Below are positions 26,667-35,459 of a DNA stretch of 64,000 nt, one piece after another. A program made the translations under genes and the position numbers. Below the pieces are notes generated by a model. It was given only the letters and a program-made list of their open reading frames with translations, had not been told where the DNA came from and did not search any database. The stretch is from positions 1,922,001 to 1,986,000 of the forward strand of contig NZ_CP069303.1 of assembly GCF_016839145.1 (NCBI RefSeq), read 5' to 3'. This DNA comes from Shinella sp. PSBB067 (lineage in GTDB: Bacteria; Pseudomonadota; Alphaproteobacteria; Rhizobiales; Rhizobiaceae). How positions within the stretch are numbered: the stretch's first letter is position 1; each line of letters begins with the position of its first letter.

Positions 26667-28312
26667 AGACCGGCGGCCAGCTCATCGTCGACGCCCTCGT
26701 AGCCAACGGCGTCAGGCGCATCGCCTGCGTGCCGGGCGAAAGCTATCTCGCGGTGCTCGACGCGCTGCACGACACCGACATCGACGTGCTTGTCTGCCGC
26801 CAGGAAGGCGGCGCGGCGATGATGGCCGATTGCTGGGGCCGGCTTACCGGCCAGCCCGGCATCTGCATGGTCACGCGCGGCCCCGGCGCCACCAACGCCT
26901 CGGCGGGCCTGCACATCGCGCGGCAGGATTCGATCCCGATGATCCTCTTCATCGGCCAGGTGCAGCGCGACGCGCGCGAGCGCGAGGCGTTCCAGGAAGT
27001 GGAATACCGCCGCGCCTTCACCGAGATCGCCAAATGGGTGGCCGAGATCGACGATGCCCGCCGCATTCCCGAATTCGTCACCCGCGCCTTTGCCGTCGCC
27101 ACCTCCGGCCGCCCCGGCCCGGTCGTGCTGGCCCTGCCGGAGGACATGCTGACGGACGCGGTCGAGGCGGTCGAGGCGAAAGCCTATACGCCGGTGGAGG
27201 CCCATCCCGGCCGCAGGCAGGTGGAAGAACTCGTCGGCCTCCTCGAACAGGCCGAACGCCCTCTCGTCATCCTCGGCGGCACGCGCTGGTCGGACGGGAG
27301 CGTCGCGGCCTTCACGGCCTTTGCCGAGCGCTGGTCGCTGCCGGTCTCCTGCTCGTTCCGCCGCCAGATGCTGTTCGACCACCAGCATCCGAACTATGCC
27401 GGCGATTCCGGCATCGGCATCAACCCGGCGCTGGGCAAGGAAATCCGCGAGGCCGATCTCGTGCTGCTGCTCGGCGGCCGCTATTCCGAAATGCCGTCCG
27501 CGACCTACAGCCTGCTGCAGAGCCCCTACCCGCAGCAGAAGCTGGTGCACGTCTATCCCGATCCCTCCGAGCTCGGCCGCGTCTACCGCCCGGACCTTGC
27601 CATCTGCGCCGCGCCGGAGGATTTCGTCGCCGCCCTCGACGGCCTTGCGCCGAAGACAGCACCGCGCTGGGCCGCCCGCACCGCCGCCATGCATGAGAGC
27701 TACCTGAAATGGTCGACGCCGCCGACGGCCGGCCCGGGCGACGTGCAGATGGGCCCTATCATGTCCTGGCTGGAGGAGAACACCCCCGACGACACGATCT
27801 TCACCAACGGCGCCGGCAATTACGCCACCTGGGTGCACCGCTTCCATCGCTTCCGCCGCTTCGGCACGCAGGCCGCCCCGACCTCCGGCTCGATGGGCTA
27901 CGGCCTGCCGGCCGCGGTCGCGGCCAAGCAGCTCCATCCCGAGCGCGAGGTCATCTGCTTTGCCGGCGACGGCTGCTTCATGATGCACGGCCAGGAATTC
28001 GCGACCGCCGTGCGCTACAGGCTGCCGATCATCACCGTCGTCGTCAACAACGGCATCTACGGCACGATCCGCATGCACCAGGAGCGGGAATATCCCGGCC
28101 GCGTCAGCGCCACCGGCCTCACCAACCCGGATTTCGCGGCGCTTGCCGTCGCCTATGGCGGCCACGGCGAGACGGTCGAGAAGACGGAGGATTTCGCCGC
28201 CGCCTTCCTGCGCGCCCGCGCCAGCGGCAAGCCGGCGATCATCGAGGTGAAGCTCGATCCCGAGGCGATCACGCCGATGCGCACGCTGTCAGATATTCGT
28301 GAGGGGAAGTAA
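26663..28312 (+). CDS. Thiamine-diphosphate-dependent enzyme (acetolactate synthase-like)
   Basis: A 549-residue ThDP enzyme with the three-domain POX/AHAS architecture. The cofactor-activating Glu is E48 (CRQEGG), the central domain is about 190-330, and the ThDP/Mg motif GDGCFMMHGQE ... VVVNN is near 434-462. It has no FAD-domain hallmark sufficient to call acetolactate synthase; many relatives are decarboxylases or lyases of 2-oxo or acyl-CoA compounds. Translational coupling to a CoA-transferase suggests a CoA-linked substrate. Confidence 0.84.
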   Translation: MKTGGQLIVDALVANGVRRIACVPGESYLAVLDALHDTDIDVLVCRQEGGAAMMADCWGRLTGQPGICMVTRGPGATNASAGLHIARQDSIPMILFIGQVQRDAREREAFQEVEYRRAFTEIAKWVAEIDDARRIPEFVTRAFAVATSGRPGPVVLALPEDMLTDAVEAVEAKAYTPVEAHPGRRQVEELVGLLEQAERPLVILGGTRWSDGSVAAFTAFAERWSLPVSCSFRRQMLFDHQHPNYAGDSGIGINPALGKEIREADLVLLLGGRYSEMPSATYSLLQSPYPQQKLVHVYPDPSELGRVYRPDLAICAAPEDFVAALDGLAPKTAPRWAARTAAMHESYLKWSTPPTAGPGDVQMGPIMSWLEENTPDDTIFTNGAGNYATWVHRFHRFRRFGTQAAPTSGSMGYGLPAAVAAKQLHPEREVICFAGDGCFMMHGQEFATAVRYRLPIITVVVNNGIYGTIRMHQEREYPGRVSATGLTNPDFAALAVAYGGHGETVEKTEDFAAAFLRARASGKPAIIEVKLDPEAITPMRTLSDIREGK

Positions 28313-28390
28313 GGCTTGGGGCTGGAAAGCCCTTCACCACACCTCGGGCCGGTCCCGAGCATCTGCAATGTTTCGATCATTCGATGTGTG

Positions 28391-28422
28391 GGCAGATCCT
28401 CGGCACAAGGCCAAGGATGACG
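28391..28422. repeat. Intergenic palindromic repeat, family 2 (single arm)
   Basis: GGCAGATCCTCGGCACAAGG followed by CCAAGGATGACG is, reverse-complemented, nearly identical over 32 bases (about 30 matches) to 49586-49617. A related AGCATCTGCAA block lies just before, at about 28358. The element sits between convergent genes. Confidence 0.6.
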
Positions 28423-28477
28423 ACGGTGGGTGAAGCGAGGCTCCCAACGAACGACGCTGGCGAAACCTCTTCGCCTC

Positions 28478-28822
28478 TTACCCGCGAATGTGCCGCGTCT
28501 GCTCGTAGGTCTTCATCGAGCGCATGCCGGAGCGGCAGTAGCCGAGCATCGGGCGCGGCAGTTCGTCGAGCGCGTCGACCATGCCGTTCACCGCCTCCAC
28601 CGTCACGCCCATCGGGCCGACCGGCACATGGGCCGTCTCGATGCCCAGTTCCTTCGCGCGGGCGGCAATGGTGGAGAATTCCGGCTGGCCGGCCTCCTCG
28701 TGGTCCGGGCGATGGCATACGATGGACTTGAAGCCCATGGCGGCGATCGCGTCGAGGTCCTCGACGGTGATCTGGCCGGAGACGGAATACTCGTCGTTGA
28801 TCTCGCGGATATCCATGGACAT
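28478..28822 (-). CDS. DUF442/TIGR01244-family phosphatase-like protein (Blh domain)
   Basis: A 114-residue protein with a dual-specificity-phosphatase-like fold. The active-site loop is CRSGMRS (C96 to R101), the Cys-x5-Arg signature, and the N-terminus MDIREINDEYSVSGQI is characteristic of the family. Relatives are fused to or located beside persulfide dioxygenase-type hydrolases in sulfide-detoxification loci; here it stands alone. GGAAAGGAC precedes the ATG. Confidence 0.82.
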   Translation of the reverse strand: MSMDIREINDEYSVSGQITVEDLDAIAAMGFKSIVCHRPDHEEAGQPEFSTIAARAKELGIETAHVPVGPMGVTVEAVNGMVDALDELPRPMLGYCRSGMRSMKTYEQTRHIRG

Positions 28823-28871
28823 GTCCTTTCCGAAACAGGTGGCTACCGTTTAAGCCCGCGCCGCGGGGGCG

Positions 28872-29735
28872 TCAATCGTGCTGCCGCACCTCGAAGGAAA
28901 GCCCGTAGCCGACACTTCCGCCCGGCGGGAAATCGGGCGCCTCGCCGCAAGCGATCAGCTCCTCGCGCGGGGCGAGCCGGTGGGAGACCGGCTCGATGCC
29001 GAGCACGGCGCAGCCCGGCGACTGGTTCCGCCAGACCTGGAGATAGGGCAGCGTATCCGTGCGGAAGCGGATATGCACGCTGCGCCCGCCGAGGGCGGCG
29101 ATCGGCCCGACGGCGATCTCCGCCCAGCCGTGCTCGGCCGTTTCGGCCGCCGGCACGCAGAAGATCGTCATGTCGCCCTCGCCGAAGCGCCAGGGCAGGC
29201 TGCCGCCGGGCAGCATGGCGCCGGTCAGCCGCGTGGCCTCGTCGAAAAGGCCGGTGCCGAAATTGATGTGATACATGGCGAAGGGCGGCCAGGGCTCCTC
29301 GCCGATATTGGTGACCAGATCGTCGAGCGTGATATGCCCCGTCCGCCGGTCGGCCCGCCAGCGTCGCGCAAGATCGGCCGAGCCGCCATGCGCCAGCGAA
29401 ACGGAAACGCGCGCCTCGCAGACCACCTCGCCCTCGTCCTCCTCGATCAGGATGTTGCACGCCGGATGGGAGGAGAGCGAGCCGTGCAGCGGATAGCGCC
29501 GCCCGTCCGCCGCCCCCTCCACCGGCACCGGGTGGCGGATGTGATCGGGACCGCAGGTGAAGAGAAATCCCGGCAGCGCCCTGTCGATGCGCGGATCGCC
29601 GTCGGACGGAATGGCCGATCCCGGTGCGATGTCGACGCCGTGGAAGACGGCGCCCGCGACATCGAGCGCGGATTGCGGCGTCAGGTCGAGACGGAAGGAA
29701 TGGTCGGGCGTGTCTGCGCTGAGGGCAAGGGTCAT
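28872..29735 (-). CDS. DUF4432 family protein (aldose-1-epimerase-like fold)
   Basis: A 287-residue cytosolic protein of the galactose-mutarotase-like superfamily. Recognisable segments are GFLFTCGPDHIRHP, YPLHGSLSSHPA, MYHINFGTGLF and a late PVSHRLAPREEL. The conserved His pair (LHG and YHIN) fits sugar-epimerase relatives of the DUF4432 group. The physiological sugar is unknown. The ATG at 29735 follows GGAGCCCCGG. Confidence 0.72.
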   Translation of the reverse strand: MTLALSADTPDHSFRLDLTPQSALDVAGAVFHGVDIAPGSAIPSDGDPRIDRALPGFLFTCGPDHIRHPVPVEGAADGRRYPLHGSLSSHPACNILIEEDEGEVVCEARVSVSLAHGGSADLARRWRADRRTGHITLDDLVTNIGEEPWPPFAMYHINFGTGLFDEATRLTGAMLPGGSLPWRFGEGDMTIFCVPAAETAEHGWAEIAVGPIAALGGRSVHIRFRTDTLPYLQVWRNQSPGCAVLGIEPVSHRLAPREELIACGEAPDFPPGGSVGYGLSFEVRQHD

Positions 29736-29931
29736 CCGGGGCTCCGGCGGAAGGGATCGAAGGACGCAATGCTAGGATCAAACCCGGGGCCGCGCCACCG
29801 GATGCCGCATCTTTTCACGGAACCTGCACGCCCGATCACAAGTTTTTGCCATGAGCGTTGACCTTACGTTCACCATCGATTCAGTTTTTCCATATTAAGG
29901 TCCGAATTGAAGTGTTCCGTCCGCGCGACAT

Positions 29932-31380
29932 ATGCAACCTGGCAGGTCAACAGCCGTGAATTCGATATTCAAAACAAGCATTTCGCTCCTCGCAGCAGCA
30001 TCCGTCCTCGGATTCGCCGCCCTGCCTGCCCACGCCCAGCAGCACCAGATCTCCCGCGACACGGTCCTCGTCTCGCCGGAAGGCGACATTCTCGACTACA
30101 TTCCCAACGACGGCAGCGTGCGCTGGGCGCGCGACAGCCGCGGCCGCCGGGTGCTGGTCGATTCCTGGGGCGACATCGTCGCCACGGCCATGCCGGCCGA
30201 GCGCTATTACGGCCGCGGCGACACCGACAGCCCGCGGCGCGACCGCTATCGCCCGGTGCGAGGCTATTCCGAGACGAGCCCGGACTATTTTCCGCCGGCC
30301 CCGGATTCCGACTACGACAGCGGCCTGACGACGAGCTCGGTGCCGGAAATGCGCGAGGGGTTGCCGGGCAATGTCGAGCGGCAGGCCCTGCCGGATGCCG
30401 ATTTCGGCTCGTCGCAGCCCCTGCCCGATTTCTCCGACGGCTCCACCGACACCGCCTCGCTTCCCGAGACCATCGACCCGAACGCCGAGTTCGTGCCCGG
30501 CCCGAAATTCGAGCAGGCGAAGGCGCTCGGCAAGATGTCCTCCGCCGAGGTCACGGCACTGCAGGTGTTCCTCGACCGCGAAGGCTTCTCGCCGGGCGTG
30601 ATCGACGGCAGGAAGGGTTCCAACGTCACCAAGGCCATCGAGGCATGGCAGAACGCGACGGGCGAGACGCTCGACCCGAACAATGCCGAGGACATCCTGG
30701 AGCGCCTGCGCCTTTCCGGCGGCATGGCCTTCACCACCTACGAGATCACCGCCGCCGACGCGGCCGGCCCGTACGTCGCCGCGATCCCGGAAGACTACGC
30801 CCAGAAGGCCGCGCTGCCGCACATGTCCTTCACCTCGACCACCGAGATGCTGGCCGAGAAGTTCCACATGGACGAGGCCTACCTGAAGGAGATCAATCCC
30901 GGCGTCGACTTCACCATTCCCGGCACGATCGTCAAGGTGGTCGATACCGGCCGGGCGAAGACGGGCAAGGTCGCCAGGATCCTCGCCGACAAGGGCCGCA
31001 AGCAGGTCCTCGCCTATGACGCGGCCGGCACGCTGATCGCCGCCTATCCCGCCAGCATCGGCTCCTCCGACACGCCTTCGCCGTCGGGTACGGTGACGGT
31101 CGAGCGCGTCGCGCTCAATCCGGGCTACACCTACAATCCGAAGGTCAACTTCAAGCAGGGCGAGAACGACCGGATCCTCACCCTGCAACCCGGCCCGAAC
31201 GGTCCGGTCGGCACGGTCTGGATCGCCCTTTCAAAGCCGACCTACGGTATCCACGGCACGCCGGAACCCTCCAAGATCGGCAAGACCCAGAGCCACGGCT
31301 GCATCCGCCTGACCAACTGGGACGCCACCGAGCTCGCCAAGATGACGAGCCCGGGCGTGACCGTCGAATTCGTCGACTGA
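29932..31380 (+). CDS. L,D-transpeptidase (YkuD) with peptidoglycan-binding domain
   Basis: A 482-residue periplasmic enzyme forming 3-3 peptidoglycan cross-links or attaching proteins. It has a signal peptide ending PAHA, a Pro/Asp-rich region, a PG_binding-like segment (about 200-255, LQVFLDREGFSPGVIDGRKG), a LysM-like stretch (about 300-335) and a C-terminal YkuD domain with YGIHGTPEP and SHGCIRLTNWD (Cys 457 catalytic). The GTG at 29956, preceded by AGGT, would give a tidier 27-residue signal peptide than ATG 29932. A strong terminator follows. Confidence 0.9.
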   Translation: MQPGRSTAVNSIFKTSISLLAAASVLGFAALPAHAQQHQISRDTVLVSPEGDILDYIPNDGSVRWARDSRGRRVLVDSWGDIVATAMPAERYYGRGDTDSPRRDRYRPVRGYSETSPDYFPPAPDSDYDSGLTTSSVPEMREGLPGNVERQALPDADFGSSQPLPDFSDGSTDTASLPETIDPNAEFVPGPKFEQAKALGKMSSAEVTALQVFLDREGFSPGVIDGRKGSNVTKAIEAWQNATGETLDPNNAEDILERLRLSGGMAFTTYEITAADAAGPYVAAIPEDYAQKAALPHMSFTSTTEMLAEKFHMDEAYLKEINPGVDFTIPGTIVKVVDTGRAKTGKVARILADKGRKQVLAYDAAGTLIAAYPASIGSSDTPSPSGTVTVERVALNPGYTYNPKVNFKQGENDRILTLQPGPNGPVGTVWIALSKPTYGIHGTPEPSKIGKTQSHGCIRLTNWDATELAKMTSPGVTVEFVD

Positions 31381-31397
31381 CGCTTTCCGCGCAGGAG

Positions 31398-31419
31398 CCG
31401 GCCCTTTCGGGCCGGTTTT
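31398..31419 (+). terminator. Intrinsic terminator of the L,D-transpeptidase gene
   Basis: CCGGCCC and GGGCCGG form a 7-bp GC stem with a 4-base loop, followed by TTTT. Confidence 0.85.
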
Positions 31420-31517
31420 GCCTTGGGAACCCTGTTTAGCCATGGTGCGAACCGCAAATTGCCTCTTTTGCCGATGAAGGAGCGTAACCCTCATCGCCAT
31501 CAGCAGCACGGTATCCC

Positions 31518-32711
31518 ATGTTCGAAAAGCTTCGCCCCGCCCTCCTCTGCCTCACGCTCGCGGGCACGCTGCCATCGGCTGGCCTTGCCGCAGACCTCAT
31601 GACCTTCTGGGATGCCCCGCAGAAGGGCGGCAACAGCTTCAACGCGGCGGAACCCGACAAGGCCTACTTCGAGGCGCTGGCCGCGACCGGGGCGACATGG
31701 GTTCGCCTGACCTTCAGCAAGTGGAAGGGCGAAGGCCGGGATTTCCTCATCGGCAACGCCGACCGCTACGAGGGCCTGCCGCCCAAGGACATCGCAAGGC
31801 TGCGCAGCACGCTTGATGCAGCCCATGCCGCCGGCCTGAAGGTGGTGGTGGCGCCGCTGAGCCTGCCCGGCGCCCGGTGGAAACAGCAGAACGGCGGGAT
31901 ATTCGACGACCGGCTCTGGTCCGATCCCGCCTTCGCCGAACAGGCCGCGGCGTTCTGGCGCGACCTTGCCGGCGCGCTGAAGGATCATCCGTCCGTCGCC
32001 GCCTACAATCTCCTCAACGAGCCCGCGCCGGAAAAGACGACCGGCCTTGCCGAGAACGGCGCGATGGCCGATCTCCTCGCATGGCAGGAGGCCAATGCCG
32101 GCGGCCCACGCGACCTGCCGCAGCTCTACACGCGGATCATCGATGCGATTCGAGCCGTCGATCCCGTCACCCCGGTCATGGTCGATGGCGGCTATTATGC
32201 CAATCCGCGCGCGCTCGCATCATGGCCGAAGCGCCTTGCCGACGACAGGGTGCTCTACGCGTTCCACATGTACGAACCCTATGACGCGACCAGCGCGCCG
32301 AACATGAAGCGGGAAACGCCGCTGCGCTATCCCGGCGTGACGACCGACTATGCCGGCGGCAAGACGGAATGGGACCGCACGACCGTCGCCGACCATATCG
32401 GCGCGGCCTTCGACTGGGCGAAGGCGGAGGGCCTGCCGCCGACGCGCGTGGTCGCCGCCGAATTCGGCTGCATGCGCCTGTGGGCCGATTGTGGCGCCTA
32501 CCTCACCGACGTGATGGATGCGGTGGAGGACAGGGGCGGCCACTGGGCCTTCTATTCCTTCCGCGAAGACGAGTGGGAAGGCATGGACTACGAGCTTCCG
32601 GCCGGGGTGAAGCCCGGCCAGTTCTACTGGATGACGGAACAGGGCAAGGCGAACAGGCTGCCGCGCAACGGCAAGCTGATGGGCCTTCTGAAGGCCCGCA
32701 TGCAGAAATAG
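31518..32711 (+). CDS. Secreted glycoside hydrolase family 5
   Basis: A 397-residue secreted (beta/alpha)8 hydrolase. The signal peptide ends near AGLAAD (residue 25). The acid/base is E168 in YNLLNEP and the nucleophile Glu lies near 314 in VVAAEFGC, both GH5 signatures. WVRLTFSKWK near 61-70 is the usual beta-2 segment. The target is likely a beta-glucan or cellulose-like polymer. No neighbouring polysaccharide genes were seen. It shares a terminator with the convergent chemoreceptor gene. Confidence 0.84.
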   Translation: MFEKLRPALLCLTLAGTLPSAGLAADLMTFWDAPQKGGNSFNAAEPDKAYFEALAATGATWVRLTFSKWKGEGRDFLIGNADRYEGLPPKDIARLRSTLDAAHAAGLKVVVAPLSLPGARWKQQNGGIFDDRLWSDPAFAEQAAAFWRDLAGALKDHPSVAAYNLLNEPAPEKTTGLAENGAMADLLAWQEANAGGPRDLPQLYTRIIDAIRAVDPVTPVMVDGGYYANPRALASWPKRLADDRVLYAFHMYEPYDATSAPNMKRETPLRYPGVTTDYAGGKTEWDRTTVADHIGAAFDWAKAEGLPPTRVVAAEFGCMRLWADCGAYLTDVMDAVEDRGGHWAFYSFREDEWEGMDYELPAGVKPGQFYWMTEQGKANRLPRNGKLMGLLKARMQK

Positions 32712-32714
32712 AAG

Positions 32715-32745
32715 AAGGCCGGGAGCCTGCGCTGCCCGGCCTTTT
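32715..32745. terminator. Bidirectional terminator between GH5 and chemoreceptor genes
   Basis: AAGGCCGGG (32715-32723) pairs with CCCGGCCTT (32735-32743) and is followed by T residues; on the minus strand the A-rich left flank gives a T-run as well. Confidence 0.8.
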
Positions 32746-32761
32746 GCGCCCGCCAAGCCGC

Positions 32762-34282
32762 TCAGGCGGCGCGGCTGTAGCCGGAATTTTCGGCCGGCTG
32801 GGCGGTGCCACCGGTGCGGAAGGCGCTGAGCTGAGCGGCGATGGAAGCGGCCTCCGCCGTCAGCGCCTGGCTGGCGGCATTGGCCTGCTCGACCATCGCC
32901 GCATTCTGCTGGGTGATCTGGTCCATTGCGTTGACCGCCTGGTTGACCGCCTGGAGACCGGTCGCCTGCTCGGCCGTGCTGGCGCGGATCGTGTTGAAGA
33001 CGGAGCTCACCTCCACGACCTGCGAGACGATCTGGCGCAGCGACTGGGCGACCTCGCCCACCGAGCGCACGCCGTCCTCGACCTGGCCGTGCGACTTGGC
33101 GATGAGGTTCTGGATGTCCTTGGCGGCATCCGCGCAGCGCTGGGCGAGCGCGCGCACTTCCGAGGCGACGACCGCAAAGCCGCGGCCCGCCTCCCCGGCC
33201 CGCGCGGCCTCGATGCCGGCGTTGAGCGCCAGCAGGTTCGTCTGGAAGGCGATCTCGTCGATCACCTCGATGATGCTGGCGATCGCCGCGGAGGACGCCT
33301 GGATCTCGCCCATGGCGGTGATCGCCTCCTCCACCACCTCGCCGCTGCGCTGGGCATTGTCGCGCGCGGCCATGACGAGGGCATTGGCCTCGTTGGCGCT
33401 CTGCGCGGTCTGGCGGACCGTGGTCGTCACCTCCTCGACGGCGGCCGCCGTTTCCTCCAGGTTCGCCGCCTGCCGCTCGGTGCGCTTGGCAAGGTCGTCG
33501 GAAGCCGACGCGATCTCGCGCGCGCTGAGGTGGATGGAGCCTGCGCCGGCGCCGATATTGCCGATGGCCCCAGCCAGCGTCGAAATGGCATGGTTGAAGT
33601 CCTGCCGCAGCATCTCGTAGGCTTCCGGAAGCGGGCCGGTGATCCGCGCCGTCAGGTCGCCGTCGGAAACGCGCTTCAGCGCCGCGCCGAAACTGTCGCT
33701 GACGAGTTGGCGTTCCTCGGCGAGGACCTGCGCCTGCACCGCCTGCTGCTTGGCAACGTCGGACGTATCCATGTAGACGGAGATCGACAGGTCCATGTCG
33801 AGGAAGATCGCCTTGAGCAGGCTGGAGAAGCGCGCAGCGAATTCTTCCGCGCCGGTTTCCGGGCGAAAGAACAACCCCTGCTTCGGCCAGAGCGCCTTCA
33901 CCGCTTCCGTCAGGAGATGCTCGACGATCAGCGCGTAGCCGCCGATATACCAGCGCGGTTCCAGCCCGATGCGGGCGTGGACGTGGCCAATCGTCTGCAC
34001 CCTGGTGGCGTAATCGCCGGTGAAGTCGCCGGCGGCGATGTTCGCCCAGTGGCCGAGCTGCGCATTCTTGGCGCGCTGCATATGGGCATCGTTCGAGAAG
34101 AGATGGTTCACCTCCGGGCTCTGGCGCACGATGGCATAGAACTTGTCGAGCGCCGGGCCGAGCTCCTTCTCGATGAAGGGCTTCAGGCCGCGCAGCCGCT
34201 TCAGCGCGGCGGCATCGAGCCCGAGATAGTCGAGGCGGCGCACAATGTCATGGTTCTGGCCGACGGGCGGAGCTGTCTTCAT
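32762..34282 (-). CDS. Soluble chemoreceptor with protoglobin (globin-coupled sensor) domain
   Basis: A 506-residue cytoplasmic methyl-accepting protein without transmembrane segments. The N-terminal protoglobin domain (about 10-165) has the family signature [18 protein letters not shown], in which H102 is the probable proximal haem ligand. A HAMP-like segment (about 195-235) leads to the MCP signalling domain with the canonical hairpin tip ([20 protein letters not shown] and [17 protein letters not shown]). It is a HemAT-type O2 sensor. ATG 34282 is chosen over an in-frame start at 34300. Confidence 0.93.
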   Translation of the reverse strand: MKTAPPVGQNHDIVRRLDYLGLDAAALKRLRGLKPFIEKELGPALDKFYAIVRQSPEVNHLFSNDAHMQRAKNAQLGHWANIAAGDFTGDYATRVQTIGHVHARIGLEPRWYIGGYALIVEHLLTEAVKALWPKQGLFFRPETGAEEFAARFSSLLKAIFLDMDLSISVYMDTSDVAKQQAVQAQVLAEERQLVSDSFGAALKRVSDGDLTARITGPLPEAYEMLRQDFNHAISTLAGAIGNIGAGAGSIHLSAREIASASDDLAKRTERQAANLEETAAAVEEVTTTVRQTAQSANEANALVMAARDNAQRSGEVVEEAITAMGEIQASSAAIASIIEVIDEIAFQTNLLALNAGIEAARAGEAGRGFAVVASEVRALAQRCADAAKDIQNLIAKSHGQVEDGVRSVGEVAQSLRQIVSQVVEVSSVFNTIRASTAEQATGLQAVNQAVNAMDQITQQNAAMVEQANAASQALTAEAASIAAQLSAFRTGGTAQPAENSGYSRAA

Positions 34283-34524
34283 AGAGGGGTATCCTGGCAA
34301 ATCGAGAAAGGGAAAAAATACAGACGCTCCCTCGGGCAGGCGGCCCGCACGGCACGCCGACCCCGCGACCCTTCATGGATCCAGTTGAAGGCATGGCCTT
34401 CAGGGGATAACTTTCTGACGGTTTATCACTAGGTTCGGCGTGGTAAATTGTTCCTTACCGCCCTTGCGTTCCGTCATGAAAAAACGGTCGCAGCCGTTCC
34501 TGGCTTTCGTCAATTCGAAAGGCT

Positions 34525-35241
34525 TCACGCCGCGCGGCGGACGGTGCGGAAGAAACCGCCCTCGCCGGCCGGATGCCTGCGCGCCGGCACGAGGCGCAAC
34601 ACCTCCTCGGCAAAGAGGCGCGCATTCTCGCGTGCCTTGTCGAGATTGCTGATCCTGGCCGGATCCATCGAGGAGAGCGTTCCGCCGCAATCGAAGATGT
34701 CGCGGAAGGCCGTGCGCTCGCCGATCGGCGTGTCGAGGACGGTGACGCCGCGGGCGGCCAGCAGCGCCTTGATGGCCGCCATGGCGCGCGTCGTGACCAT
34801 GGCGTTCATGCGCGTCAGCACGACCGAATGGTTGATGCGGATACCGGCCTTCTCATCGAGCTGCCTGAGGAGTTCCAGGATCTGCGCCGCGCCGCGGGCA
34901 TCCATCGCACAGCCCTGCACCGGAATCATCACATGGTCGGAAAGCCCGATGGCCGTCGCAACGAGCGCATCGCGCGCGCCGGCAAGGTCGATGACGAAAT
35001 AATCGGTCTGAGCGCGGTTCTCGCGGATATGGCTCTGGAGCGACCCCATGGAGACTTCGGAAATGACGGCGATATTGCGCTGCCGGCCGGAGATTTCGTG
35101 CCAATGGCTGATCCAGCGCTGCGGGTCGGCATCGAGAATGGTGACGCGATGCCCCTGGCGCGCAAGCTCGGTGGCGAGAATGAGGGCCGCGGTGGTCTTG
35201 CCCGCGCCACCCTTGGCATTGGCGAACGTGATGACTGGCAT
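34525..35241 (-). CDS. Orphan ParA/MinD-family ATPase
   Basis: A 238-residue deviant-Walker ATPase. KGGAGKTT (10-17) contains the signature Lys, LDADPQRW follows the second strand, and FVIDLAGARD carries the Walker B region. It has no N-terminal DNA-binding domain and no ParB partner is adjacent, so it is not an obvious plasmid or chromosome partition pair; small ParAs of this kind position cytoplasmic cargo. The ATG at 35241 follows AGAGGAAAGAC. Confidence 0.88.
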   Translation of the reverse strand: MPVITFANAKGGAGKTTAALILATELARQGHRVTILDADPQRWISHWHEISGRQRNIAVISEVSMGSLQSHIRENRAQTDYFVIDLAGARDALVATAIGLSDHVMIPVQGCAMDARGAAQILELLRQLDEKAGIRINHSVVLTRMNAMVTTRAMAAIKALLAARGVTVLDTPIGERTAFRDIFDCGGTLSSMDPARISNLDKARENARLFAEEVLRLVPARRHPAGEGGFFRTVRRAA

Positions 35242-35405
35242 GTCTTTCCTCTTGAGGGCTGCGAGCGTCCTCATCGCTCTCGTCAGGCGCCGGTGAGTAT
35301 GGCGCCCGCTGAACGGAACCTTTCAAAACATGGTTAACGAAGAGGAAACATCCCCACCGCGAAGATTAACGGGGCCGGCATTGCAGATTTGCGTTTTGCA
35401 AGGAA

Positions 35406-35437
35406 AAGGCCCGGAAAACCCTTGTTTTCCGGGCCTT
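35406..35437 (-). terminator. Terminator of the TRAP/dehydrogenase operon
   Basis: AAGGCCCGGAAAA (35406-35418) and TTTTCCGGGCCTT (35425-35437) form a perfect 13-bp stem with a 6-base loop. Read on the minus strand it is followed by TTTTCC and lies 22 bases after the alcohol dehydrogenase stop. Confidence 0.88.
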
Positions 35438-35459
35438 GTCATTTGTTAACGATGAGAAA

